Shown: positions 7,007-14,861 of the stretch, piece after piece
How the letters are laid out: every line of letters starts with the position of its first letter
How positions within the stretch are numbered: position 1 is the first letter of the stretch
From: Campylobacter sp. RM5004
GTDB taxonomy: Bacteria; Campylobacterota; Campylobacteria; Campylobacterales; Campylobacteraceae
NCBI RefSeq assembly: GCF_022369455.1
Contig: NZ_CP059599.1
Coordinates: forward strand, 1,454,409-1,518,408
DNA length: 64,000 bases
Direction of reading: 5' to 3'
Program-made: the position numbers and the translations under genes
The notes under the pieces: model-generated
Told to the model about the DNA's origin: nothing
The model's input: only the letters and a program-made list of their open reading frames with translations
Database searches by the model: none

Positions 7007-8434
7007 ATGAAAACTTTAAGAAATCTACACATTTATATTGGTTTAGCTACTTGTTGGTTTTTATTTTTTATTTGTTTTTTTGGGACAAGTGCATATTTTA
7101 AAGATGAGATTAATTATTATATGCAAGCAAATTTATCAAAATCAATAAAAAATGAAAGCCATAGTAATTTAGAAAAAACACTTGATTACGCTTTAAAAAC
7201 TTATGATAATTACGAGTTTATAGGGATTAAAACACCGCCTTATTATTCAAATCTTTATGAGATAAGCTACTATAATTCTAGCTCAAGCAAGGGCGAAAGA
7301 AAAACAAATATCGCTTATTTTGATGAAGAAAATTTCGCTAAAAACAAGACCTTAGGCAGTAAATTTTTAGTGGGAATGCATTATAAATTATTTCCATCTC
7401 AAGGCGTTTTAAAAAGTATTTTTGAAGCCTTTATTTCTATACTTGCTTTAGGAATGTTTGTTTTAGTTGTTAGTGGTTATTTTATTTGGAATAAGAAGTT
7501 TAATTACAAATTTAATATTAAAAATAATTTCGCTAATTTATACAATTTTCACATTGTAAGCGGTGTATTTATAGGAATATTTTTAGCTTGGCTTAGCATT
7601 AGTGGTATAGGACTTAATTACTTAAAAGATATAGAAAAATTATTTAGTTCAAGCAAAGAAGTAAAGGTTAAAAATACACCAAAATCTAGCGAATTAGCGC
7701 AATATGATTTTGATCTAAAAGCGATTTTAAAAGCTAGTGAAGATGCTAAAACAAGACTAAATACAAATGATTTAAGCATTGTTTTATCAAAACCAAACAA
7801 AAGTATCTTAATCACAAAACACAAAAACGATACTCCATTTTATGATTTAAACACAAAAAATAGCAATATTTTAGTCTACTCAGCAACAGGCGAAATCAAC
7901 GAAAAACTAAGCGAGAAATCAAGCCTTAAGAGTATAAACTTCTTTGGATTTTTAAATGAATTATTCTTTAATACCCATAGGGTGCATTTTGCTCCTTTTA
8001 TATTAAATCTTATGCTTAGCATTTGTGGCGTTTTAGCTTGTGCTTTTATATACAAATCAATGCTAATGAGTGCTGCAAAAAGAAAAGAAAATATCAAGCT
8101 AAAAGCTCTAGCTTACAGCGTTTTAAGCTCTTGTGTTAATGCTACTTTAGTTTATTTTATAGTAAATAAAGTATTAGATAATGCAGAAATAAATAGACAA
8201 ATGATAGAACAAAATAGCTTTTATGTAGCATTTGTTCTTAGTTTTATACTAGCTTTTGTATATGCAAATAAAACAAAGATTTTAAAACTAATTTCAGTAA
8301 TTTTGTTTGCGGTTTTATTGCTTTGTGATGCAGTTTTTAGCAATTATACAAATGTAACGATTTGCTTTAATATTATTTATTTAATTACGATTTTTTTACT
8401 TTTAAGGAGATTAAATGCTAGTGCTAATTCTTAA
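7007..8434 (+). CDS. PepSY-TM (PiuB-like) membrane protein
   Basis: 475 residues. Starts MKTLRNLHIYIGLATCWFLFFICFFGTSAYFKDEI, the usual first membrane segment of PepSY-associated TM proteins, whose members include iron-uptake-linked reductase-like proteins. A periplasmic PepSY-like region follows, then HYKLFPSQG, a second segment, NFHIVSGVFIGIFLAWLSISG, and FNTHRVHFAPFILNLMLSICG; the histidines in these segments (H191-like FHI, THRVHF) could bind haem. The C-terminal quarter is four more membrane segments. It sits between the PepSY-like gene and a small overlapping membrane-protein gene. Role in iron, haem or copper handling is inferred. Confidence 0.78.
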   Translation: MKTLRNLHIYIGLATCWFLFFICFFGTSAYFKDEINYYMQANLSKSIKNESHSNLEKTLDYALKTYDNYEFIGIKTPPYYSNLYEISYYNSSSSKGERKTNIAYFDEENFAKNKTLGSKFLVGMHYKLFPSQGVLKSIFEAFISILALGMFVLVVSGYFIWNKKFNYKFNIKNNFANLYNFHIVSGVFIGIFLAWLSISGIGLNYLKDIEKLFSSSKEVKVKNTPKSSELAQYDFDLKAILKASEDAKTRLNTNDLSIVLSKPNKSILITKHKNDTPFYDLNTKNSNILVYSATGEINEKLSEKSSLKSINFFGFLNELFFNTHRVHFAPFILNLMLSICGVLACAFIYKSMLMSAAKRKENIKLKALAYSVLSSCVNATLVYFIVNKVLDNAEINRQMIEQNSFYVAFVLSFILAFVYANKTKILKLISVILFAVLLLCDAVFSNYTNVTICFNIIYLITIFLLLRRLNASANS

Positions 8435-8603
8435 TCTAATAGGTGCGATTTGCCTTAGTAAATCACTTGCTAAAATAGCTTTAATTTTCTTTGCTTTAGC
8501 TTTTGTTAGCGTATTTTTTACAGCTTCTTTTTTGCTTAATTTTATGCTATTTTTTAGCTCACTTTTTAGCTTTTGCATATTGCAAAGCTTTTTTAGAAAA
8601 TAG
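8415..8603 (+). CDS. Small membrane protein, PepSY operon
   Basis: 62 residues, nearly all hydrophobic, with two membrane segments. The start overlaps the preceding gene by 20 bases and has a good site (TTAAGGAGATTA) inside it, typical of coupled genes. Similar tiny membrane proteins (DUF3325/DUF3649-like) accompany PepSY-TM genes elsewhere, but I cannot assign it to either family. A copy of the dispersed repeat follows the stop. Confidence 0.6.
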   Translation: MLVLILNLIGAICLSKSLAKIALIFFALAFVSVFFTASFLLNFMLFFSSLFSFCILQSFFRK

Positions 8604-8630
8604 GAATTTCGTAATTCCTATTTCAAATTC
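8598..8630. repeat. Dispersed repeat, hairpin-forming copy
   Basis: AAATAGGAATT-TCGT-AATTCCTATTT forms an 11-bp stem that covers the stop codon; the full 18-base unit is at 8613-8630. Probable transcript end for the PepSY operon. Confidence 0.8.
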
Positions 8631-8687
8631 CATTATTTTTAACACTAATTTAAATGGAATTTAATAAGAAGTTATAAGGATAATAAA

Positions 8688-9431
8688 ATGACTTTAAAAA
8701 GTCTTTTAATAAAAACTAATGTAATTTTAAAAAATATATTTTTTTATCTAGCTTGGTTTTTATTCTTAATAGCTTTTTATATAGGTGGTATAAGCTATAT
8801 TCCTTGCTTTATATTTGCTTTTGTATTTTTTAAGATTTATCTTTTAATAGCTAAAGGCGATTTAGATAGCGATGTATTTATGCAAGATAAGTTTTATTTA
8901 TTATTAAAACATATTGCATTTTTTATATCTTTTATTTGCCTAATTAAAATTATTTATAATTTTTGTCTTTATGATAAAAGCGTTCATAAAAGTATCGATA
9001 TTCTTCAAAATATCATACCATTTGCTATATTTGGTTTTGTGTATTTATACCTAGCTAGAGTGTATAAAAACTATAAAATTTATTTTAAAAAATACTTAGC
9101 TTTAATTATGGCTATACTTTGTGCTTGGTGGTATTATGATGATTTTTTAAAACAAGCAAATGAACTTATAACAAGGATTTTAAAATCAGAGCTAAAGTGT
9201 AGCAACCTTGAAAGAGTTTGCATTGTGCTTGATAAAAGCATATTAGATGATATAAATCTCAAGTTAAAAGGCAAAAATGATGATGAGATAAAAGAGATTT
9301 TAAGTCAATTTGATTTTAAAGCAAAAAACGAATATTTTTATTTTAATAAAATACTTTTAGGTAAAAGTGTTAATATTAGGCTTGAGCTAAAAGATGATGA
9401 AGTAATTGAAATTATGGTTGTTAGATTTTAA
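8688..9431 (+). CDS. Hypothetical multi-pass membrane protein
   Basis: 247 residues not recognised. Five hydrophobic segments fall in residues 15-150 (for example IFFYLAWFLFLIAFYIGGISYIP and IIPFAIFGFVYLYLARVYKNY). A soluble C-terminal part of about 90 residues follows, with two cysteines (KCSNLERVCIVLD). Preceded by TTATAAGGATAATAAA, a fair ribosome site. It is flanked on both sides by dispersed repeat copies, so it is probably a single-gene transcript. Confidence 0.65.
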   Translation: MTLKSLLIKTNVILKNIFFYLAWFLFLIAFYIGGISYIPCFIFAFVFFKIYLLIAKGDLDSDVFMQDKFYLLLKHIAFFISFICLIKIIYNFCLYDKSVHKSIDILQNIIPFAIFGFVYLYLARVYKNYKIYFKKYLALIMAILCAWWYYDDFLKQANELITRILKSELKCSNLERVCIVLDKSILDDINLKLKGKNDDEIKEILSQFDFKAKNEYFYFNKILLGKSVNIRLELKDDEVIEIMVVRF

Positions 9432-9468
9432 ATACTAAATATTATAAAAATAAGAATTTCAATTGCGA

Positions 9469-9486
9469 AATTCCTAATTTAAATTC
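9469..9486 (-). repeat. Dispersed repeat, one-base variant
   Basis: AATTCCTAATTTAAATTC, 38 bases after the stop of the membrane-protein gene. Confidence 0.7.
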
Positions 9487-9533
9487 CTTTGGATTAGTTT
9501 TTGCTTTTAGAATAAAAAGCAAAAAGGATTATT

Positions 9534-9749
9534 ATGAAATTTAGTCAAGATGAGATTTTTTCAGCTACTGAAGTGGTGCGTAATTTTTCAGCAATTTTGA
9601 AAAAAATTGAAGGAAATAAAAAGGTTTTCGTAGTAAAAAATAATAAATTTCAATGCGTTATGCTAAATCTAAATGAATATGAAAAATTACAAAATGCTCT
9701 TGTAATTTTAGAAGCGATTTATAAGGACAAAAAAAATGGCAAAAATTAA
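9534..9749 (+). CDS. Phd/YefM-type antitoxin-like protein without toxin
   Basis: 71 residues: FSQDEIFSATEVVRNFSAILKKIE..KKVFVVKNNKFQCVMLNLNEYEKL follows the Phd/YefM N-terminal DNA-binding fold (S/T-x-x-E-x-x-R-N-F, then a V-x-x-N-x-x-x-x-x-x-V/M-L strand). No RelE, ParE or Doc toxin is adjacent. Instead it overlaps an alpha/beta hydrolase gene by 14 bases. It could be an orphan antitoxin serving as an autoregulator of this small operon. Site AAAAGGATTATT before the ATG. Confidence 0.75.
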   Translation: MKFSQDEIFSATEVVRNFSAILKKIEGNKKVFVVKNNKFQCVMLNLNEYEKLQNALVILEAIYKDKKNGKN

Positions 9750-10464
9750 TGTAAATAACATATCTTTAAGCTATTTAGTAAAAAAAGGCGAAGGAGAAAA
9801 AAACGCTTTAATAATGCACGGCTGGGGAGCTAACAAAGAATTAATGGAGCAGTTTTTCACTCAGGCACTAACTCCGCATTGTAAGCAAATGATATTTTTA
9901 GATTTTGCAGGTTTTGGTGGAAGTGATGAGCCAAAATATGCTTTTAATTCACAAGATTATTTAAAACTTAGCGAAGATTTTTTAAATGAATTAGGAATTA
10001 ATGTAGATATTTTATTAGGGCATTCATTTGGGGGTAAAATCGCTTGTCTAATGGCTAGCAAAAAAGATTATGAAGCTTTGATTTTATGTGCAAGTGCAGG
10101 ACTAAAACTACCTAAAAGCTTTAAGACAAAATGCAAAATAATTCTAGCAAAAACACTAAATAAAATAGGCTTTAAAAATATTAGAAAAATATTAGCTAGT
10201 AAAGATGGTGCAAATCTAAGTCATATAATGTATCAAACTTTTAAAAATGTAGTTGATGAAGATTTTAGCGATGAAATTAGTAAAATAAATACAAATACTT
10301 TATTATTGTGGGGAGATAAAGACACCGCAACTACCCTAAAAATAGGGCAAAAAATGAATAGCTTAATCAAAAATTCAAAGCTAATAACATTTAATGGAAA
10401 TCACTTTTTCTTCATGCAAAATAATATAAAACCAGCTATAAATGAATTTTTATCAAAAGCTTGA
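9736..10464 (+). CDS. Alpha/beta hydrolase
   Basis: 242 residues, cytoplasmic. Nucleophile elbow GHSFGG with S97; oxyanion motif MHGWG (28-32); acid residue D194 or D196 in LLWGDKD; catalytic H223 in GNHFFF. All parts of a classical hydrolase triad are present. Substrate unknown. It overlaps the upstream Phd-like gene and the downstream YkgJ-like gene, so the three form one transcription unit. Confidence 0.88.
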   Translation: MAKINVNNISLSYLVKKGEGEKNALIMHGWGANKELMEQFFTQALTPHCKQMIFLDFAGFGGSDEPKYAFNSQDYLKLSEDFLNELGINVDILLGHSFGGKIACLMASKKDYEALILCASAGLKLPKSFKTKCKIILAKTLNKIGFKNIRKILASKDGANLSHIMYQTFKNVVDEDFSDEISKINTNTLLLWGDKDTATTLKIGQKMNSLIKNSKLITFNGNHFFFMQNNIKPAINEFLSKA

Positions 10465-11131
10465 AAACTTAGAAATCGTATATTTTAAAGATTGCTTTAG
10501 GCATTGCAACGGGCATTGTTGCAATGCTAATAAGGATTATAATGTAGTAATTCCTATGTTAAAAAGCGAATATGAATATATAAAAAATAAAACTACACTA
10601 AAATTTCTAGCATCAATAGATTATAAATTAAATTGTAGTAAAACAATAACTTTATGCTTTTTAGAATGTGATTTAAAAGGGCTTTGCGATTTTCGCCCAC
10701 TTGCTTGTAAGCTTTATCCGTTTTTTGCAAATATTGATGATGAGCAAAATATCATAAATTTAAGAGAAATTAGTCTTTATGATATGTTTTATAAAAATCT
10801 TAAATCTCATCCTTGTTATTTAGTATCAAATCATTATGAAAAAACAAAAGAGCAATTCATACAAAACATAAAAGAAATAATAAACGAGCCTATATTGATT
10901 TTTAATTTTATGGCTTTAGAGCTTTTAAGAAAATATTTAAAAATATATTTTAATTCTTTATATGATGAGTTTTACCTTGATAATATTCAAAATAAAAAAG
11001 AAATTTTACATAAAAATAATTTTTTAAAAGCTTGGCAAAATGATGATTTTAAAAAAGAATTTAACGAGCTGTATGAAAAACTAAGCAAAAAATTTAAAAA
11101 AAGCTTAGATGAATATTTAGTGAATAATTAG
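10442..11131 (+). CDS. YkgJ-like cysteine-cluster protein
   Basis: 229 residues. Cysteines are arranged as C-x3-C-x3-CC near residues 18-27 (DCFRHCNGHCC) and later as C-x6-C-x5-C in FLECDLKGLCDFRPLACKLYPFF. The sequence FRPLACKLYPF is the hallmark of the YkgJ family, thought to bind Zn or an Fe-S cluster. The second half is helical and unrecognised. The start overlaps the hydrolase by 23 bases. Confidence 0.75.
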   Translation: MNFYQKLENLEIVYFKDCFRHCNGHCCNANKDYNVVIPMLKSEYEYIKNKTTLKFLASIDYKLNCSKTITLCFLECDLKGLCDFRPLACKLYPFFANIDDEQNIINLREISLYDMFYKNLKSHPCYLVSNHYEKTKEQFIQNIKEIINEPILIFNFMALELLRKYLKIYFNSLYDEFYLDNIQNKKEILHKNNFLKAWQNDDFKKEFNELYEKLSKKFKKSLDEYLVNN

Positions 11132-11148
11132 GATTTCCCTAATTATTC
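11122..11148. terminator. Bidirectional terminator hairpin
   Basis: GAATAATTAGG-ATTTC-CCTAATTATTC, an 11-bp perfect stem lying over the stop codons of the two convergent genes. Confidence 0.7.
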
Positions 11149-11508
11149 AACAGCTTTTAAGATTTTATTAAAATTATCTTTTTGAACTGCTTTATATACA
11201 AAAAATAAATCAATTAAAATATACAAGAAAAAGAAAGGCCCAATAAATATACCAAGACCAAAAATACATAATATAAAAATAATTAATTTTATAGCACCTA
11301 AAATATAGTTTCCTTGATAAAATCTATCAACTCCTAAACCACCAAAAAACAAACCTAAAACAAGAGCTAAAATAGGACTTTTAAAAGATAAATAAGAAAT
11401 ATTATTAAGCTTATTTTCATCTGTATTTTTTAATTTTTCAATTAGCATTAGCTTGTGAGTGCTTGAGATTTTATTTCCTATTAGTAGCATTATTGAACTT
11501 GCATCCAT
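11143..11508 (-). CDS. TM2 domain protein
   Basis: 121 residues. Residues 46-115 are a TM2 domain: two membrane segments with the charged turn, LVLGLFFGGLGVDRFYQGNY then LGAIKLIIF and a second long segment ending LIDLFFVYKAVQK. The first 45 residues are a short cytoplasmic helix-rich part. The TM2 family has no agreed function in bacteria. Single gene, AAGGATACTTC upstream. Confidence 0.85.
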   Translation of the reverse strand: MDASSIMLLIGNKISSTHKLMLIEKLKNTDENKLNNISYLSFKSPILALVLGLFFGGLGVDRFYQGNYILGAIKLIIFILCIFGLGIFIGPFFFLYILIDLFFVYKAVQKDNFNKILKAVE

Positions 11509-11612
11509 GAAGTATCCTTAAGAAAAATTTTAAAGACGGATTTTAACAATCAAACTCTTAATAAAAACTAATATTAATTTAATAAATAAAACAAATATTT
11601 ATTAAATTAAAA

Positions 11613-11651
11613 ACAAGAATTTAAAATCAAATTCCTATTTCAAATTCTTGT
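11613..11651. repeat. Dispersed repeat with flanking hairpin arms
   Basis: ACAAGAATTT and AAATTCTTGT enclose an exact copy, AATTCCTATTTCAAATTC (11630-11647). It lies 6 bases after the napD stop and is the likely end of the nap transcript. Confidence 0.8.
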
Positions 11652-11656
11652 GATTT

Positions 11657-11968
11657 TTAATAATTTTTATATATGTTTCCGTAGTATTCAATCTCTTTTG
11701 CTTCGCTTAAAGCATTTACCTTATCAGCCATTCTTTGTGCGTTTATTTCTAAATTAAATTCTTCAACTTCACTAAAAGCCATATTGACATCAATAACACT
11801 TCTAAGTTTTTTAACATTATTAAAAGTTGCTAAAGTTTCATTAAAATCACTAGCTTCAATTAATACTATAAACTTATCTTCAATAACTTGCTCTAAACTA
11901 GCATTAGCAACATTTTTTATTTCATCAACAAACTCATCTTTAGCAACAACTACAAGAGAAGAAATCAT
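11657..11968 (-). CDS. napD: NapD, NapA signal-peptide chaperone
   Basis: 103 residues, ferredoxin-like fold family. ISSLVVVAKDEFVDEIKNVANASLEQVIEDKFIVLIEA..FNETLATFNNVKKLRSVIDVNMAF matches NapD, which binds the twin-arginine signal of NapA and holds it until the molybdenum cofactor is inserted. Last gene of the nap operon; its start overlaps the napL stop by 4 bases. Confidence 0.88.
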   Translation of the reverse strand: MISSLVVVAKDEFVDEIKNVANASLEQVIEDKFIVLIEASDFNETLATFNNVKKLRSVIDVNMAFSEVEEFNLEINAQRMADKVNALSEAKEIEYYGNIYKNY

Positions 11969-12795
11969 TTAAAATCCTTTTCATATAAAGTTTTTGAATA
12001 AGCATTTAATCTTAAAGTATCTTCTTTAAACAAAATTGAATTAAGATATAAATTACCTATATTAATCTTTTCATCACCTACGCAAATATTATTATCCACA
12101 TCGCAAGAATATGCTACTAAGCCACTTGAACTAATAGCACAATTATAAATTAAATTATTACTTTCTATTGTATCAATTAGATTTAGCTCATCATCACTTA
12201 TAATAGCTTTTCTATCGGTTGCACAAGAGATTATTTTATCTGCCTTAAAATCTACATTATAAATATTATCCTTATGCACTTCTTTTGTAATATAAGTATG
12301 ATTATTTAAATCATATACAACAATCTTGCCACTTTCAAATCCTAATGCTATTTTTGCTTTATCTTTATTAATACTTGCTGCATTTATGCTTGCATTTGAA
12401 AAATGAACTCTTTTTATTTCTTTAAAATCTAAATCAAGAAATATTATCTCACTTGCAAGTGAAGTTAAAATAATCATATCTTTATATAAAAACGCCTTAT
12501 TAATATCGCTTGAAATCTTTTTGCTTTTTATTTGGTTATCTTTATAAATGTTTAATGTTTTTTCCCCAAATTCTGAGCTAATCGCTAAAACCAAACCCTT
12601 ATAATCATCAATAAAAATAACATTACTTCCTAATTCAAATTCTTTGCTATCATTTTTAAAAACACTATTATCACAAGCAATATAATCATTATTAATATAA
12701 TTTATATAACAATCATAATTTTTAGCACTAAGTTTATCTAAGCTTAGCTCATTTGCTAAGCTTAGACTTGCTATTAATAATAGCAATTTTTTCAT
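11965..12795 (-). CDS. napL: NapL, WD40-like nap operon protein
   Basis: 276 residues with a signal peptide (about 1-16). The body is a run of short beta repeats (for example GFESGKIVVYDLNNHTYITKEVHKDNIYNVDFKADKIISCATDRKAIISDD), a WD40/beta-propeller pattern. napL occurs only in the nap operons of Campylobacterota, where it is needed for full nitrate reductase activity in C. jejuni but is not catalytic. Overlaps both neighbours by 4 bases. A degenerate copy of the dispersed repeat (12626-12642) lies inside it and encodes EFELG. Confidence 0.85.
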   Translation of the reverse strand: MKKLLLLIASLSLANELSLDKLSAKNYDCYINYINNDYIACDNSVFKNDSKEFELGSNVIFIDDYKGLVLAISSEFGEKTLNIYKDNQIKSKKISSDINKAFLYKDMIILTSLASEIIFLDLDFKEIKRVHFSNASINAASINKDKAKIALGFESGKIVVYDLNNHTYITKEVHKDNIYNVDFKADKIISCATDRKAIISDDELNLIDTIESNNLIYNCAISSSGLVAYSCDVDNNICVGDEKINIGNLYLNSILFKEDTLRLNAYSKTLYEKDFK

Positions 12796-13313
12796 TTCAA
12801 ACCTTCGTTGATTACATCTAATAAATTTGAGCGATGTTTGCCTAATTCATCTTTACCAAAATCAGGTTTAAATGTGTTTTTAATACCACTTTCAATATTT
12901 GCTTGTGGTGCGTGGCATTGAACGCAGTTATATCTTGCTTGTGATATTGCATCAAGCTTTTTTTCATTTCTTAAATCATAATAATGGCTTGCTGGCATAG
13001 GTGTTGCTTCTTCAATGCTTAATTTTACACGCTCATTATCAGCACCTAAATCATGACAACTAAGGCACATATTATTATCTTGTGTAATAGGCAAAAAGTC
13101 TTCTACATTGTGTGGGATTTGTGGTGGAGCATTAAGAAATGCTCTTTCAAATCTTTGAGCTTCTCCAGCTTCTTTTTCTGAATATGTGAAATTTTTAATT
13201 TCAAGGCTTTTTTCATCTTCTAAAGAATGTTTTCTTAAACCAATTTCGCTATCACTTACACTTGCTGCAAACATCATACCACACGCTGCAAGGCTTAAAA
13301 ATATTTTTTTCAT
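12792..13313 (-). CDS. napB: NapB, dihaem cytochrome c subunit
   Basis: 173 residues with a signal peptide (1-17). Two haem c motifs: C83-L-S-C-H87 and C130-V-Q-C-H134; distal histidines are probably among H68 and H110. It passes electrons from the quinol-oxidising NapGH to NapA in the periplasm. Start and stop each overlap a neighbour by 4 bases. Confidence 0.96.
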   Translation of the reverse strand: MKKIFLSLAACGMMFAASVSDSEIGLRKHSLEDEKSLEIKNFTYSEKEAGEAQRFERAFLNAPPQIPHNVEDFLPITQDNNMCLSCHDLGADNERVKLSIEEATPMPASHYYDLRNEKKLDAISQARYNCVQCHAPQANIESGIKNTFKPDFGKDELGKHRSNLLDVINEGLK

Positions 13314-14104
13314 TTTTTTCCTTTCATAAAGTTAATTAAATTAAAGTTAAGTGCATCATCATCGCATACTTCAATACATCTACCGCATTTAATGCACTCA
13401 GAATTACTAATATCTCCACTATTTTTAGTAATTATTGCTAGGACTTGATTTTCAGGGCAAATTGTTTTGCATTTCATACATTTTGTGCATTTGTTTAAAT
13501 CATAACTTATTTTTAAAAAACTAAATTTTGAAATCAAACTATAAAACGCACCTAAAGGACAAAGATGAGAACATACTAAGTTTTTTTGCACAAATAAATC
13601 AAGTAAAAATATAATAATAGCTACAAAAATCGCTGAACTTTGCATAAAAATAATCCCTCTAGTAACTATTCCTATATGAGAGTATTTTTCAAACACAGGC
13701 TCTTGTGCTATAAAAGATAAAAGCAAAATACTAAACAAAATAAAATATCTAGTATTTTGTTTAAAATTAGTTATTTTTGAGCTTTTAAGGTTAGAGTTTT
13801 GCCTAATTACACCAGCTAAATTTGTAATCAAATTAATAGGACAAACCCACGCACAAAACGCACGACCTAAAAACAAGGCATAAATTATAAAAACCAAAAA
13901 TGCCGAGATAAAAAGCCCAAAATTAAGACTAAAGCTAGCTAAAAATATTTGCAAGTAAGCAAAAGGATCACTTAAACTTATGCTATTAAATAAAATTGAT
14001 GAGCTTAAATTTCCTTTTAAAATAAAATCACAGCTTGGCAACATAAATAAAGCTAAAATACCAATTTGAGTAATTCTTCTTAATAATAAATACTTATTTT
14101 TCAT
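13310..14104 (-). CDS. napH: NapH, membrane quinol dehydrogenase component
   Basis: 264 residues, four to five membrane segments. Two cytoplasmic CX3CP motifs (CAWVCP about residues 84-89 and CSHLCP about 179-184) are the NapH marks. Two [4Fe-4S] motifs near the C-terminus are CTKCMKCKTICP and CIKCGRCIEVC. With NapG it oxidises menaquinol for the nap system, replacing NapC, which is absent here as in other Campylobacter. Confidence 0.95.
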   Translation of the reverse strand: MKNKYLLLRRITQIGILALFMLPSCDFILKGNLSSSILFNSISLSDPFAYLQIFLASFSLNFGLFISAFLVFIIYALFLGRAFCAWVCPINLITNLAGVIRQNSNLKSSKITNFKQNTRYFILFSILLLSFIAQEPVFEKYSHIGIVTRGIIFMQSSAIFVAIIIFLLDLFVQKNLVCSHLCPLGAFYSLISKFSFLKISYDLNKCTKCMKCKTICPENQVLAIITKNSGDISNSECIKCGRCIEVCDDDALNFNLINFMKGKK

Positions 14105-14856
14105 TAAAAATCTCCATCATTTAGGTAATTTATAGCTTTTTTATCATCGTGTTTTTTGCTTGTATCAATATTTTTTAATCTCTCATCATCACCACTAACC
14201 CAACCTTTAACATAATTATCATTTCTCTCACCTAAAATAAAACTAGTAGGTAAAATCACAATAGCAGGTTTTTTGGTAATGCAAACTTTTTCACACAATC
14301 CACAGCCAACACAATAATCATAATCTACTTTAGGAACTAACATTGCGTGTTTTTGTGTTCTTTCATTTCTTTTATATTCAAGCCTTAAAGCCTTATCTAT
14401 AAAAGGACATGCTCTATAACAAGCATCGCATTGTATTCCAAAATGTGCCACACAAGAACTCTCATCTACTATTGCACGACCGATATTAACTAAAGATATT
14501 TTATTAATACTTTTATCAAGTGCATCAGTTGGACAGGCCTTTATACAAGGCAAGCCATCGCATAAATAACAAGGAATTTCTTTTGCAACAAATTTTGGCG
14601 TTCCATTACTTGCAACATCGTTAGCACTAGCTAAACTTAAAGCATGGTAAGGACAGGCTTTTACGCATTTAGCACAGCGAATGCAATTAGCTAAAAAATG
14701 CTTTTCATTCTTTACTCCTGGTGGGCGTAAGAAAAAGCCTTTTTTAAGCTCTATTTTACTTTCGCTTTTTGGCGTGTCGTTTAATTTAAAAATACTAAAA
14801 GCTCCAACACCAACTGCTACAATTTTAATTGTATTCGTAAAAAACTGCCTTCTCAT
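14104..14856 (-). CDS. napG: NapG, periplasmic ferredoxin-like subunit
   Basis: 250 residues. Twin-arginine start MRRQFFTNTIKIVAVGVGAF. Four [4Fe-4S] motifs: CIRCAKCVKACP, CYLCDGLPCIKACP, CDACYRACP (with C456-like pairing upstream) and CVGCGLCEKVC. Works with NapH in electron transfer from menaquinol to NapB. The stop abuts the napH start; napA ends 5 bases upstream of its start. Confidence 0.95.
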   Translation of the reverse strand: MRRQFFTNTIKIVAVGVGAFSIFKLNDTPKSESKIELKKGFFLRPPGVKNEKHFLANCIRCAKCVKACPYHALSLASANDVASNGTPKFVAKEIPCYLCDGLPCIKACPTDALDKSINKISLVNIGRAIVDESSCVAHFGIQCDACYRACPFIDKALRLEYKRNERTQKHAMLVPKVDYDYCVGCGLCEKVCITKKPAIVILPTSFILGERNDNYVKGWVSGDDERLKNIDTSKKHDDKKAINYLNDGDF

Positions 14857-14861
14857 AACTC

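Noticed and set aside
9534-11131. Classical toxin-antitoxin module
   Set aside because: The antitoxin-like gene has no toxin fold next to it; the hydrolase has a full catalytic triad and the third gene is a cysteine-cluster protein.
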